42,176 bases of DNA. Source: Candidatus Dormiibacterota bacterium. Its GTDB lineage: Bacteria; Chloroflexota; Dormibacteria; Aeolococcales; Aeolococcaceae. Made by a program: the position numbers and the translations under genes. How positions within the stretch are numbered: the first letter of the stretch is position 1; the number at the start of each line of letters is the position of its first letter. This document shows, piece by piece, positions 1 through 7,410 of the stretch. A model generated the notes under the pieces. It was not told the DNA's origin. It was given only the letters and a program-made list of their open reading frames with translations, and made no database searches. The stretch is taken from positions 1 to 42,176 of the forward strand of contig DASXNK010000129.1 of NCBI GenBank assembly GCA_036495095.1, written 5' to 3'.

Positions 1-101
1 CGGTGCGCTGGAGCCACGTCGAGGCCTCGCGGGTGCACCCCCTTCGCGACGCCTCGCGGATGCTCCTCGACCTGGTTCTCCTCCGCATCCGCCGCCTCTG
101 A
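1..101 (+). CDS. C-terminal fragment of a GT2 (DPM1/ALG5-like) glycosyltransferase
   Basis: The frame read from base 3 is open to a TGA at 99-101 and encodes about 32 residues. It reads roughly VRWSHVEASRV, then HPLRDASRM, then a hydrophobic/basic tail LLDLVLLRIRRL. The pattern W-h-h-x-x-S-[KR]-V-x-P-x-R-D-x-x-R-M-L-x-D-L is what I know from the C-terminal end of polyprenyl-phosphate sugar synthases of family GT2 (DPM1, ALG5, GtrB). Those enzymes transfer a sugar from a nucleotide donor to polyprenyl phosphate at the inner membrane face. Almost all of the protein lies outside the window, so this is a family-level guess. It would fit the GT-C-like membrane proteins at 1157-4374, which need such lipid-linked donors. 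Confidence 0.5.
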   Translation, partial: VRWSHVEASRVHPLRDASRMLLDLVLLRIRRL

Positions 102-134
102 TCCCTGCACCGCGGCTCCTGGATGAAGCCGGAG

Positions 135-163
135 TTGAAACGGTGGGGCCCCGGAGGTAGCAT
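135..163 (+). promoter_or_regulatory. Sigma-70-type promoter of the Pro/Gln-rich protein gene
   Basis: A TTGAAA -35 hexamer (135-140) is separated by exactly 17 nt from a TAGCAT -10 hexamer (158-163). This predicts a start near 169-171 and a leader of about 86 nt before the ATG at 256. It is the best -35/-10 pair I found in the window. Confidence 0.6.
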
Positions 164-210
164 CCGCTGACGGAAGGACACCGGCCCCGGCGGGAGGCCG
201 GCTTGATGAC

Positions 211-232
211 GGCCGCGGGTCAGCCCGCGGCC
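211..232 (+). promoter_or_regulatory. Leader hairpin upstream of the Pro/Gln-rich protein gene
   Basis: A perfect 9-bp stem, GGCCGCGGG (211-219) with CCCGCGGCC (224-232), closes a TCAG tetraloop. A weaker CCGGCC/GGCCGG pair (181-186 with 196-201) precedes it. The ribosome site AGGGAGG lies just after, at about 239-245, and GGGC/GCCC bases next to it could partly hide it. No T-run follows, so this is not a normal intrinsic terminator. I do not recognise a riboswitch class. Confidence 0.4.
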
Positions 233-255
233 GGGTACAGGGAGGGGCATCGCCC

Positions 256-1101
256 ATGACCTCTGAACAGCGCACGCCCACCGATCCTGGGCGGCTGGCT
301 CCCGGCGTTCGCCGGCGACGCCTCGCCGCCGCGGGGGGCGCGGCCATCATCGCCGGAGGCGTGACCGGGGGCATCGTGCTCTCCACCCGGGGGCCCGAGC
401 TCCAGGCGGTGCACTACAGCGCCGTGGTGCCCGCGGTGCCGAGCCTGCCGGGTACCGGGCAGACCGTCCAGGCGGTCCCGGTGGTGCCCCTCGCCCCGGC
501 GCCGGCACTGCCGCCGCCGCTGGCGGCCCAGAGCCTGCAGTCCCGGCAGTCCGGGCAGCCGGCCCAGCCCGCCGGCCCACCGGCACCGGCGGTCGCCGCC
601 GCCGCCGTGCCCGCCGCACCGCCGGTGGTGGTGCCGGCTCCGCCCCCCGTGGCCGCCGCGCCCCCGCCCGCTCCGGCCGCGCCCAAGCCCGCTCCGCCGC
701 CCGCGGCGGAGAAGAAGTCCAAGCCGAAGCCGCCGCCGGCGACCACCGCGCCGCCACCCGCGGCCCCGCAGCCGGCGGCCCAGCAGCCCGCGACCGCGCA
801 GCAGGCGGCCTGGCGCCAGTGGTGGCAGCAGGCTCTGGCGCAGAGTGCCGCGCGGCAGCAGCAGCAGGCGTCCTGGCAGCAGCCCGGGTGGCAGCGGGCC
901 GCCGCGCAGCCGAACCAGCAGCAGACCGGCCAGTGGGGCTCACAGACCGGCCAGCAGGGAGCCGGCTGGACCGGTCGGGGTGGAACCACCGCGAGCCGGA
1001 TGACCACCTCATCGCCCAACGGAAACGGATGGGGGGCCGGTGGCCGGTGGGGCGCCGCCGCCGCCGGGTCCCCGTGGTGGACCTCCTGGGGGGGCGGCTG
1101 A
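256..1101 (+). CDS. Pro/Ala-rich, Gln/Trp-rich membrane-anchored or secreted protein
   Basis: This 281-residue protein is of unknown function. Residues 1-45 hold a basic stretch (RRRR) followed by one hydrophobic segment rich in Ala and Gly, which fits an uncleaved anchor or signal peptide. Residues about 55-180 are almost entirely Pro and Ala, with a short Lys-rich break (EKKSKPKP). Residues about 180-250 switch to Gln, Trp and Gly (WRQWWQQ, QQQQASWQQ), and the last 30 residues are Gly/Trp-rich. There is no folded domain I recognise; a wall-spanning stalk with an adhesive or scaffold tail is an inference. It has its own promoter (135-163), an AGGGAGG ribosome site and a strong terminator (1116-1151), so it is a single-gene unit. 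Pro/Ala codons give the opposite strand long false reading frames. Confidence 0.75.
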   Translation: MTSEQRTPTDPGRLAPGVRRRRLAAAGGAAIIAGGVTGGIVLSTRGPELQAVHYSAVVPAVPSLPGTGQTVQAVPVVPLAPAPALPPPLAAQSLQSRQSGQPAQPAGPPAPAVAAAAVPAAPPVVVPAPPPVAAAPPPAPAAPKPAPPPAAEKKSKPKPPPATTAPPPAAPQPAAQQPATAQQAAWRQWWQQALAQSAARQQQQASWQQPGWQRAAAQPNQQQTGQWGSQTGQQGAGWTGRGGTTASRMTTSSPNGNGWGAGGRWGAAAAGSPWWTSWGGG

Positions 1102-1115
1102 GCTCACCGGACCAG

Positions 1116-1151
1116 AGGCGCCCGCCGGTTCGCCGGTGGGCGCCTTTTTTT
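1116..1151 (+). terminator. Intrinsic terminator with TTCG loop
   Basis: A 13-bp stem (1116-1128 with 1133-1145, one G-T wobble) closes the loop TTCG and runs into seven T (1145-1151). It ends the gene at 256-1101. It lies just beyond the 3' end of the minus-strand operon (stop at 1157) and, being a near-palindrome, could slow transcription from that side too. Confidence 0.9.
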
Positions 1152-1156
1152 GTGTG

Positions 1157-2749
1157 CTAGCAGGGTGGGGCCGCGGTGGCGTCCGGCACCGGGGCGTCGG
1201 CAGCCGGGCGCGGCCCCGCCTCCATCACCACCGCCCCGGCGGCGGCGTCGTGGCAGAGGCTGCGCCAGCCCACCTCCCCGAGGGCGGCGACCTCCCGCGA
1301 GCCCTGGGGCAGCACCGCGTGGGTCACGCCGTCCTCGGCCAGCACCCGCAGCCAGTCCGCCCTCAGCTGGTGCACGTCGAGATAGCGCTGCTGGGCGGCG
1401 GCCCCGATCGCCGCGGGCGGGCCGTAGACGCCGACCACGCGCCCGGCGGGAAGGCGGCCGGCGAGGTATCCGCCCCACTCGACGCTGCTGTACAGCCGGG
1501 CGCCGGGAAGGTGGCCGGCGATGTAGCCGGCGGCGGCGACCGGCTGGGCGGCGGCCTCGACCGCGGTGGTCCGCGCCGCAGTGAGCCGGGGCGCGACCGT
1601 GATCGCGGCGGCGGCGCCGGCGAGCAGCAGCGCGGCCGCGGGCAGCAGGCGGGGACGCGGCGGGAGCTGTCGGGTCACCACCCCGCCATGGCCCAGGGTG
1701 CGGCGGAGGATGGGCCCGTACCGGGCGGCGGCGAGGGTGGCGGAGGCGGCCACCTGGGGCAGGACCACGACCGCGAAACCGGCGGCGGTGCCCTGGGCGA
1801 GGAGGGTGGCGCCGAGGGCGGCGAGGCCGAGCACGGCGTCGACCGGGTCGAGCCTGCCCGCCACCGCCCAGAGCACGACCATCCCGACCGCCTCGAGCTC
1901 GAACAGCCGCATCGGCCAGGTGTGGAACCCGGGCGACTGCCAGCCGGCGATCCCCAGGCCGGCGCCGGCGAGGTTCTCGGAGAGCGACCCGTAGAGGTGG
2001 ACGCCCGCGGGGGTCGCGAGGGTCGCGGCCAGGCCGAGCAGCAGTGCCGCCGCCAGGGGCCCGAGCCGCGCCGAGGTCTCCGAGCCGGGGACGAGGCGGC
2101 GGTGCACCGCCACGGTGAGGCCGCCGAGGGTGACCAGGCCGAGCCCGGCGACGAAGCCGGCGTCGAGGTTGGCCCAGAGCAGCATCAGCGGCGGCAGCAG
2201 CCAGATCGCGCGGGTCGAGCCGTCGCGCCAGCGGGTCAGCAGCAGCAGGCACAGGGCGAGGCCGAGGACGCCGATGGTCTGGGTGCGCACCCCCAGCAGG
2301 GGTGCGGCCACCACCGCGCCGAGCAGCGCGGCGCCGGCGAGCGCGATCCCGGGGGCGTGGGCCCGGCGGGGCACGGCGAGCGCCGCCACCAGCAGGGCGC
2401 CCGAGCCCACCAGGCCGATCACGAGCATCGCCGTCCCCGCTCCGCCCAGCGCCCACAGGCGCGAGAGCAGCACGTCGGAGAGCCAGCCCTGCGCCACCCA
2501 GGGATGGGCGGCGGCGTGGTAGCTGAAGGGCTCGGTGGCGGGGAGGCCGTGGGCGGTGATCAGCCGGCCGAGGGCGAGCCGCCAGTAGGCGTCGGCGTCG
2601 GCGAGGCTGCGGACGGTGAGCACCAGGCTGAGCAGGATCGCCGCCGCCAGCCACCAGCCGCCGGTGGCCCAGGCGCGGCCCGGCCGGAGATCGCCCGGGG
2701 CGGCGGTGGGCGCCGCGCTGCGGGGACGGGTCAGCATCGCGGGTGCCAT
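1157..2749 (-). CDS. Multi-spanning GT-C-like membrane protein, paralog A
   Basis: This 530-residue integral membrane protein has about ten hydrophobic segments and a soluble C-terminal part. The N-terminal loop holds the signature D-A-Y-W-R-L-x-x-G-R-L-I, then EPFSYHAAAHPWVAQGWLSD. The C-terminal part has VEWGGYLAGRLP. The same layout and motifs occur in the next gene, so the two are tandem paralogs. The family resembles uncharacterised GT-C-fold-like proteins of Chloroflexota and Planctomycetes; sugar transfer from a lipid donor is inferred, not shown. I chose the ATG at 2749 because it overlaps the upstream stop codon by one base (TGATG), which implies translational coupling. An open frame continues upstream but only as a shadow of paralog B. 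Last gene of a three-gene minus-strand operon. Confidence 0.8.
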   Translation of the reverse strand: MAPAMLTRPRSAAPTAAPGDLRPGRAWATGGWWLAAAILLSLVLTVRSLADADAYWRLALGRLITAHGLPATEPFSYHAAAHPWVAQGWLSDVLLSRLWALGGAGTAMLVIGLVGSGALLVAALAVPRRAHAPGIALAGAALLGAVVAAPLLGVRTQTIGVLGLALCLLLLTRWRDGSTRAIWLLPPLMLLWANLDAGFVAGLGLVTLGGLTVAVHRRLVPGSETSARLGPLAAALLLGLAATLATPAGVHLYGSLSENLAGAGLGIAGWQSPGFHTWPMRLFELEAVGMVVLWAVAGRLDPVDAVLGLAALGATLLAQGTAAGFAVVVLPQVAASATLAAARYGPILRRTLGHGGVVTRQLPPRPRLLPAAALLLAGAAAAITVAPRLTAARTTAVEAAAQPVAAAGYIAGHLPGARLYSSVEWGGYLAGRLPAGRVVGVYGPPAAIGAAAQQRYLDVHQLRADWLRVLAEDGVTHAVLPQGSREVAALGEVGWRSLCHDAAAGAVVMEAGPRPAADAPVPDATAAPPC

Positions 2750-4374
2750 CAGCCGGCCTTCGCCTCCGCGCTCGGGTGGTCGGGCGAGCAGACGCTCGAG
2801 GATGCGACCGCAGGCTGCGCGGGCAGGCGGCCGGCGAGATCGCGGCCGGCGGCGGTCGCGGCCACGAAGGCGTCGCTCAGCGAATCGCGGTAGACGAGCA
2901 TCCAGCGCGGGCTGGCGAGCAGCGCGTGGTCGAGGGCGGTGCCGCGGTCGAAGAGCACCAGGTCGGTGCCCGAGTCGCGGAGGGTCTGCTCCCACCCCGG
3001 CGCCACCGACTCGACGCTGCCGGCGGCGAGCACCAGGCTGTCGCCCATCAGCGCGGCGTCACCGAAGATGAACACCCGGTCGCCGCGCTGGCTGAGCCGC
3101 GAGGCGAGGTAGCCGCCCTCGCCGTACTGGTTGAAGATCCGCAGGCCGGCGGGGGCGGTGTCCAGCCAGCGCACCGCGCAGACCGGGAACATCTTCGCGT
3201 AGTAGCCGGAGTCCTCACGGGTGGTGGCGGCGGCGGCCAGCCGGGTGGCGCCGAGCAGGCCGAGCAGCATCAGTACCGGCAGCGAGGTGAGCAGCATCAG
3301 CCGCGGCGGGGGCGAGGTCCAGCGCCGCCCGCTGCGGCCGCGCCCGCTCCACCATCCCAGCAGCCGGGTGCGGGTCATCTCCACCTGCTGGATCCACAGC
3401 GGGGTGGCGGCGGCGATGAAGAGGGCGATGTGCCGCACCGACTGCATCGACAGCGCCACGGTGGCGAGGACGAGCACCGCGTCGCGGGGGGTGAGGCGGC
3501 GGTTCACCGCCACCATCGCGGCGAGGCTGAGGAGCATCAGGCCGAAGGGCAGCAGCTCGGTCATGTGGAAGTCGGGGGACTGCCACTCCAGGATCAGGGC
3601 CTGCTGGGCGGCGGAGCCCTGGGTCTGGAAGGGGTAGAGATAGATGCCCGGGCCGTTGGGGTTGATCACCACCACCGCCAGGCAGGCGGCGGTCACCCAG
3701 GCAAGCTCCTTCACCCGGGCCCCGGGGGCCGCCCCGGGCACACCCAGGCGGCCGGCCACGCCCTCGGCGACGATGATCAGCACGATGAACGCGGCGCCGA
3801 TGATGAAGCCGGAGTGGAGGTTGCTCCACACCAGGAAGAGTGGCACCAGCATCCAGATCGCGCGTCCCCCGCGGTGGAGGTGGCGCTCGACGAGGAACAG
3901 GACGAAGCAGGTCAGGGCGAAGGTGATCATCTGCGCCCGCGGCCCCCAGATCGGGTAGCCGGCGACCACGGCGAGGAGGAGGCCGAGGGCCACGGTGGCG
4001 CTGTGGGGCCGGGCCAGCCGGGCGCGCTGCACCACGCAGAGCAGCCCCAGCCAGGTGACCGCGCTGAGCACCAGCACGATCAGGGCGAGGCCGCCGGCGG
4101 CGTGGAGGACGGCGAAGAGCACCTCGGTGAGCCACTCGTGCATCACCCAGGCGTGCCCGGTGGCGGTGTAGGTGAACGGGTCGGTGCCGAGCAGCGCATG
4201 GCGGTCGAGGATGAGCTGGCCGGTGCGCAGGTGCCACCAGAAGTCCGGGTCGCGGACCGGGCCGATCACCGGCAGGGTCGCGATCAGCAGGACGGCGGCG
4301 AGCAGGAGCCCACCGGGTGTGCCCAGCGCCCTCGCCCGCCGGCTCGGCGCCCGCCCGGTGTCGCTACCAGACAA
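2749..4374 (-). CDS. Multi-spanning GT-C-like membrane protein, paralog B
   Basis: This 541-residue polytopic membrane protein is the paralog of the downstream gene. After the first membrane segment it reads DPDFWWHLRTGQLI, followed by DPFTYTATGHAWVMHEWLTE. That W-H-L-R-T-G and H-E-W-L pattern fits the first periplasmic loop of GT-C-like proteins, where acidic residues bind the lipid-phosphate donor. The C-terminal soluble part carries FNQYGEGGYLASRL and FIFGD, matching VEWGGYL in paralog A. The start is TTG at 4374, overlapping the 3' end of the methyltransferase gene by 11 nt; no good ribosome site is seen, so coupling to the upstream gene is likely. Function remains inferred from fold-like motifs only. 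Confidence 0.8.
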   Translation of the reverse strand: MSGSDTGRAPSRRARALGTPGGLLLAAVLLIATLPVIGPVRDPDFWWHLRTGQLILDRHALLGTDPFTYTATGHAWVMHEWLTEVLFAVLHAAGGLALIVLVLSAVTWLGLLCVVQRARLARPHSATVALGLLLAVVAGYPIWGPRAQMITFALTCFVLFLVERHLHRGGRAIWMLVPLFLVWSNLHSGFIIGAAFIVLIIVAEGVAGRLGVPGAAPGARVKELAWVTAACLAVVVINPNGPGIYLYPFQTQGSAAQQALILEWQSPDFHMTELLPFGLMLLSLAAMVAVNRRLTPRDAVLVLATVALSMQSVRHIALFIAAATPLWIQQVEMTRTRLLGWWSGRGRSGRRWTSPPPRLMLLTSLPVLMLLGLLGATRLAAAATTREDSGYYAKMFPVCAVRWLDTAPAGLRIFNQYGEGGYLASRLSQRGDRVFIFGDAALMGDSLVLAAGSVESVAPGWEQTLRDSGTDLVLFDRGTALDHALLASPRWMLVYRDSLSDAFVAATAAGRDLAGRLPAQPAVASSSVCSPDHPSAEAKAG

Positions 4375-5095
4375 ACGGGATCAGCGCGTGGGTGCGCTTC
4401 TGGTATGCGGTGTACTCCGGGAGGGTCTCGAGCAGCAGCCGCTCCTCGAACCGGGCCCGGGTTCCCTGGAGGATGACGAAGAAGACCAGGGCGACCACCG
4501 GGGTCACGTAGGGGGCGGCGAGGACCAGCGAGAGGGCGGCGGCGATCTCCGAGAGGTAGAGGGGGTGACGTACGATCCGGTACGGTCCGCCGGTCACCAC
4601 CTTTCGCGCCTCGGGGATGATGCTCAGGTTCCGGCGCAGATAGCCGAGGCCCAGGCACGCGAACGCGAAGGCGGCGATGGAGAGCAGGCTCGCGAAGAGG
4701 ATCAGCGCGTCCGGGGGGGTGAAGAGCAGACTGTGCAGGGGGACGACCGCGCCGATCACCAGCTGCATGCAGGTTCCGCCGAAGGCCGCCGCGCGCGCCA
4801 CCGCGCGCCCGTCGGTCCTGACCGGCATCGGCCGGGTGAGGTACAGCGCGACCGGGATGCAGCAGAAGAGCAGGTAGAGGAGGCGGGGCAGGACCTGGAG
4901 GACACCGCTCGCCTGCGAGAGGCGCCCGACCTGCAACCAGCCCATCTCCGCGAAGAGGACGGCGGGCACGGCCCGGCCGAAGGTGAGGAAGCGAATCCAC
5001 TTCCAGTAGAGCGGATGCCGCACCCGCACGTGGAGGGGGAGGCGGAGCACGGTGTCCACCGTGACCGGGGCAATCTGAGTCGCGGCGACAGCCAT
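4364..5095 (-). CDS. ICMT/PEMT-like integral membrane methyltransferase
   Basis: This 243-residue protein has about six hydrophobic segments. Near residues 185-200 it carries GPYRIVRHPLYLSE, the hallmark SAM-binding motif of the isoprenylcysteine carboxyl methyltransferase / phospholipid methyltransferase superfamily, followed by RFEERLL and a Y-x-x-Y-x-x-R-T near the end as in that family. It should methylate a lipid or a membrane-embedded small molecule; the substrate cannot be read from sequence. It is the first gene of the operon with the two GT-C-like proteins. The ATG at 5095 has no Shine-Dalgarno site but sits 7 nt after a TACACT hexamer, so a leaderless transcript is plausible. Confidence 0.8.
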   Translation of the reverse strand: MAVAATQIAPVTVDTVLRLPLHVRVRHPLYWKWIRFLTFGRAVPAVLFAEMGWLQVGRLSQASGVLQVLPRLLYLLFCCIPVALYLTRPMPVRTDGRAVARAAAFGGTCMQLVIGAVVPLHSLLFTPPDALILFASLLSIAAFAFACLGLGYLRRNLSIIPEARKVVTGGPYRIVRHPLYLSEIAAALSLVLAAPYVTPVVALVFFVILQGTRARFEERLLLETLPEYTAYQKRTHALIPFVW

Positions 5096-5102
5096 GCGCT
5101 AG

Positions 5103-5108
5103 AGTGTA
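5103..5108 (-). promoter_or_regulatory. -10 element (TACACT) for the ICMT-like operon
   Basis: TACACT on the minus strand ends 7 nt before the ATG at 5095, the spacing expected for a leaderless transcript. A TAGAGT hexamer on the plus strand (5100-5105) overlaps it and could serve the divergent kinase gene, with a leader of about 57 nt. Confidence 0.45.
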
Positions 5109-5168
5109 TGAGCAGCGTCGCTCGCGCCCCTCGGCGCGTCATGCCCTTGTGACCCTGCTTCGACGAGC

Positions 5169-6251
5169 ATGAAGGTCTCCCCTGCGATCGCCGCGCATGC
5201 CGACGAGCCGGTCGGCCCCTCGCCGCTGGGCAACGCCCGCTACCTCATCGGACAGCTGATCGCCGATCTGGGTGCGGTGGCCGCCCACTGCGAGCGTGGC
5301 CTTGCGGAGGCTCAGCAGCACCGCGTCCAGCTGCGCGAGCGCCTCGAGGAGGCCGCGGTGATCCGCCGCCACGTGCTCAACAACATCACCCGCCTCGAGA
5401 TCGACGACATCGAGAGCGCCTTCCGCTTCGCCGCCGACCAGCGCGCCGAGCTCGCCGTCGTCGAGGAGCGGCTCGCCCAGCTCGGCTCCCGGCTGACCAG
5501 CGTCAATCACCGGCTCGAGGAGCTGCGCGGCGTGCTCGGCACCCTCGACCAGCTCGCCGACGTCGAGGTGAGCACCCCCGCCGACGACGGGGCCGCCCGG
5601 TTCCGCAGCGCCTCCCGCCAGGTCTTCCAGATCATCGAGGAGGAGCGGATGCGCATCGCCCGGGACATGCACGACGGTCCCGCGCAGATGCTCGCCAACC
5701 TGGTCCTCCAGGCGGAGGTGCTCGAGCGGCTGCTGGTGCGCGACCCCGGCCTGGTGGTCCGCGAGCTCGCCGACTTCAAGAACGGGGTCCGCGACGCCCT
5801 CGAGGAGACCCGGCGCCTGATCTTCGACCTGCGGCCGATGACCCTCGACGACCTCGGTCTGGTGCCGACCCTGCGCAAGTTCGTCCGCGAGTTCGGCGAG
5901 AAGACGGCGATCACCGCCCGGTTCCACGTGGTCGGCGAGGAGCGCCGCCTGCCCTCCAACTACGAGGGGGTGCTCTTCCGGATCATCCAGGAGGCGCTCA
6001 CCAACGTGCGCAAGCACGCCCGCGCGCGCACCGTCGAGGTCACCCTCACCCTGCAGCCGCGCCGGGTGGTCGCCATCGTCAAGGACGACGGCGAGGGCTT
6101 CGACGTCGCCGCCACCGAGGCCCGCCTGGGCCGCACCCGGAACCTCGGCCTCATCTCCATGCGCGAGCGCGCCGACCTGGAGAAGGGGCACATGGAGATC
6201 CGCTCCCAGCTGGGCCGGGGCACCGAGGCGAAGGTCACCTTCCCCCTGTAG
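5169..6251 (+). CDS. Soluble sensor histidine kinase, NarL/DegS type (HisKA_3)
   Basis: This 360-residue kinase has no membrane segment. Residues about 25-140 are strongly heptad-like and charged, predicting a coiled-coil sensor or signalling region as in DegS. The H-box reads RIARDMHDGPAQ, with the phospho-acceptor His at residue 168, followed by a HisKA_3 dimerisation helix with LRPMTLDDLGL. The HATPase_c domain has the N-box (QEALTNVRKHA), the G1 box (VKDDGEGFD) and the G2 box (LGLISMRERA). It should autophosphorylate in the cytoplasm and pass phosphate to a REC domain. No LuxR-type response regulator is adjacent; the nearest REC domain is that of the TadZ/CpaE protein at 8762. It ends 7 nt from the converging CDF gene. 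Confidence 0.9.
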   Translation: MKVSPAIAAHADEPVGPSPLGNARYLIGQLIADLGAVAAHCERGLAEAQQHRVQLRERLEEAAVIRRHVLNNITRLEIDDIESAFRFAADQRAELAVVEERLAQLGSRLTSVNHRLEELRGVLGTLDQLADVEVSTPADDGAARFRSASRQVFQIIEEERMRIARDMHDGPAQMLANLVLQAEVLERLLVRDPGLVVRELADFKNGVRDALEETRRLIFDLRPMTLDDLGLVPTLRKFVREFGEKTAITARFHVVGEERRLPSNYEGVLFRIIQEALTNVRKHARARTVEVTLTLQPRRVVAIVKDDGEGFDVAATEARLGRTRNLGLISMRERADLEKGHMEIRSQLGRGTEAKVTFPL

Positions 6252-6258
6252 CGGGGGC

Positions 6259-7215
6259 TCAGCCCACCCGGTGCATCCGGGCGTGGCGCTCCTCCGGGTC
6301 GCAGATCGTGGGGTGGGCCTCGCAGGTCGGGCACTCGGGCTGGAGGGTGGCGTGCTCGATGGCGAACTCGCTGCAGAGCGCCTTCTCGACCACCTGCAGG
6401 ATGCCGGTCACCTCGGTGAGCGGCCGGTCGCCGACGCTGACGTGGGCGCTGAGCATGCGGTGATGCCGGTCGAGCGACCAGATGTGGAGGTCGTGGATGC
6501 CCTCCACCCCGGGGGCGGCGAGCATCACCCGGCGCACCTCGGCGATGTCGAGGTCGCGCGGGGTGCCCTCGGAGAGGATGTGGACGGCCTCGTGGAGCAC
6601 CGAGACCGCGGCCACGGCGATCAGCGCGGCGATGCCCAGTGACACCGCCGGGTCGGCGAGCCGCCAGCCGGTGGTGAGGAGGAGGACGCCGGCCGCCACC
6701 ACCCCCGCCGAGGCGAGGGCGTCGCCGGCCACGTGGAGCGCGGCGCTGCGGACGCTCAGCTCGTTGCCGGCGCCGAGCAGGTAGGCGCCGAGCGCCCCGT
6801 TGGCGAGCAGGGCCAGGGCGCCGACCGCGACCACGGGCAGGCCGGAGATCGCGGTGGGGTGCTGGAGGCGGCCGATCGCGGCCCCGGCGAGCAGGGCGGC
6901 GACGGCGGCGAGGGCGAGCCCGTTGAGGGTGGCCACGAGGATGCCGGTGCGGTGGAAGCCGAAGCTGCGCCGCGGGGTCGGCCGCCGCCGCGCCTGCGCG
7001 GTCGCGTACCAGGCCAGCCCGAGGCTGCCGGCGTCGGTGGCGAGGTGGACGGCGTCGCCGAGCAGCGCCAGCGAGCCGGTGAGCAGGCCGGCGACCGCCT
7101 CCGCGGCGAAGAGGAGGACGACGACCGCGACCGCGACGCGCAGCCGGCCCGATGCCGGGGCGGCCGCCCCGTGGGCGTGGCCGGCGGCGCCGTGGGATCC
7201 GTGACGGTGGTCCAT
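6259..7215 (-). CDS. Cation diffusion facilitator (CzcD/ZitB-like metal exporter)
   Basis: This 318-residue inner-membrane metal/proton antiporter has a His-rich start (MDHRHGSHG, HAHG), then six membrane segments with the two metal-site HxxxD motifs at H57-D61 and H161-D165. A cytoplasmic C-terminal domain with a ferredoxin-like fold follows, including GVEGIHDLHIWSLD. The last 30 residues add a Cys/His-rich tail (CPTC, HPTIC), a possible extra metal site. Zn(II), Cd(II) or Co(II) are the likely substrates. An open frame extends 20 residues further upstream, but I chose the ATG at 7215. It opens with the typical His-rich N-terminus and lies exactly 6 nt after a GATAAT -10 element. Confidence 0.9.
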   Translation of the reverse strand: MDHRHGSHGAAGHAHGAAAPASGRLRVAVAVVVLLFAAEAVAGLLTGSLALLGDAVHLATDAGSLGLAWYATAQARRRPTPRRSFGFHRTGILVATLNGLALAAVAALLAGAAIGRLQHPTAISGLPVVAVGALALLANGALGAYLLGAGNELSVRSAALHVAGDALASAGVVAAGVLLLTTGWRLADPAVSLGIAALIAVAAVSVLHEAVHILSEGTPRDLDIAEVRRVMLAAPGVEGIHDLHIWSLDRHHRMLSAHVSVGDRPLTEVTGILQVVEKALCSEFAIEHATLQPECPTCEAHPTICDPEERHARMHRVG

Positions 7216-7221
7216 GCCCGA

Positions 7222-7242
7222 ATTATCGGCGGGGCCGCCGAT
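7222..7242 (-). promoter_or_regulatory. -10 element and overlapping palindromic operator of the CDF gene
   Basis: On the minus strand GATAAT (7222-7227) lies exactly 6 nt before the ATG at 7215. A perfect palindrome with 8-bp arms and a 2-nt centre, ATCGGCGG-GG-CCGCCGAT (7225-7242), overlaps that -10 and fills the promoter spacer. This is the position expected for a metal-sensing repressor or MerR-type activator; the regulator itself is not in the window. Confidence 0.5.
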
Positions 7243-7338
7243 CCCCGCATGCAGAACGGTGAAGGGACCTGTCACCGCGTGTTACCGCAGCGATTCGGGA
7301 CGACCACCGCTGTGGCAGGCAAGGCCCCAGATACTCCA

Positions 7339-7401
7339 ATCGACCCCAGCGGGTCGATCCGGTGGTCCCCCCAACAGGGACCGTGAACCCTTCACAGGAG
7401 G
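7339..7401 (+). promoter_or_regulatory. Structured leader and ribosome site of the Flp pilin gene
   Basis: Two hairpins stand in tandem. The first is ATCGACCC/GGGTCGAT with a CAGC loop (7339-7358). The second is GGTCCC/GGGACC with a 7-nt loop (7364-7382). They are followed by a perfect AGGAGG (7396-7401), 9 nt before the GTG start at 7411. The hairpins leave the ribosome site free, so they may stabilise an abundant pilin mRNA or bind a regulator. Confidence 0.5.
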
Positions 7402-7410
7402 CCTACCCAC

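Noticed and set aside
121-255. Possible riboswitch (c-di-AMP or c-di-GMP type) before the Pro/Gln-rich protein
   Set aside because: Hairpins are real, but the conserved cores I know for these classes (for example the CACGCA or CCGTCAGCTAACC segments) are not present.
1040-2893. Open frame of 617 codons on the plus strand opposite GT-C-like paralog A
   Set aside because: Gly/Glu/Gln-rich shadow that begins inside the terminator region; the minus-strand gene has coherent membrane segments and paralogous motifs.
5108-5152. Fourteen-codon upstream frame before the histidine kinase
   Set aside because: No ribosome site and not positioned for leaderless initiation (2 nt after TAGAGT); a frame this short is expected by chance.
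7311-7326. Sigma-54-like TGGCAG...GC pattern before the pilin gene
   Set aside because: Spacing between the GG and GC elements is 8 nt, not the required 10.
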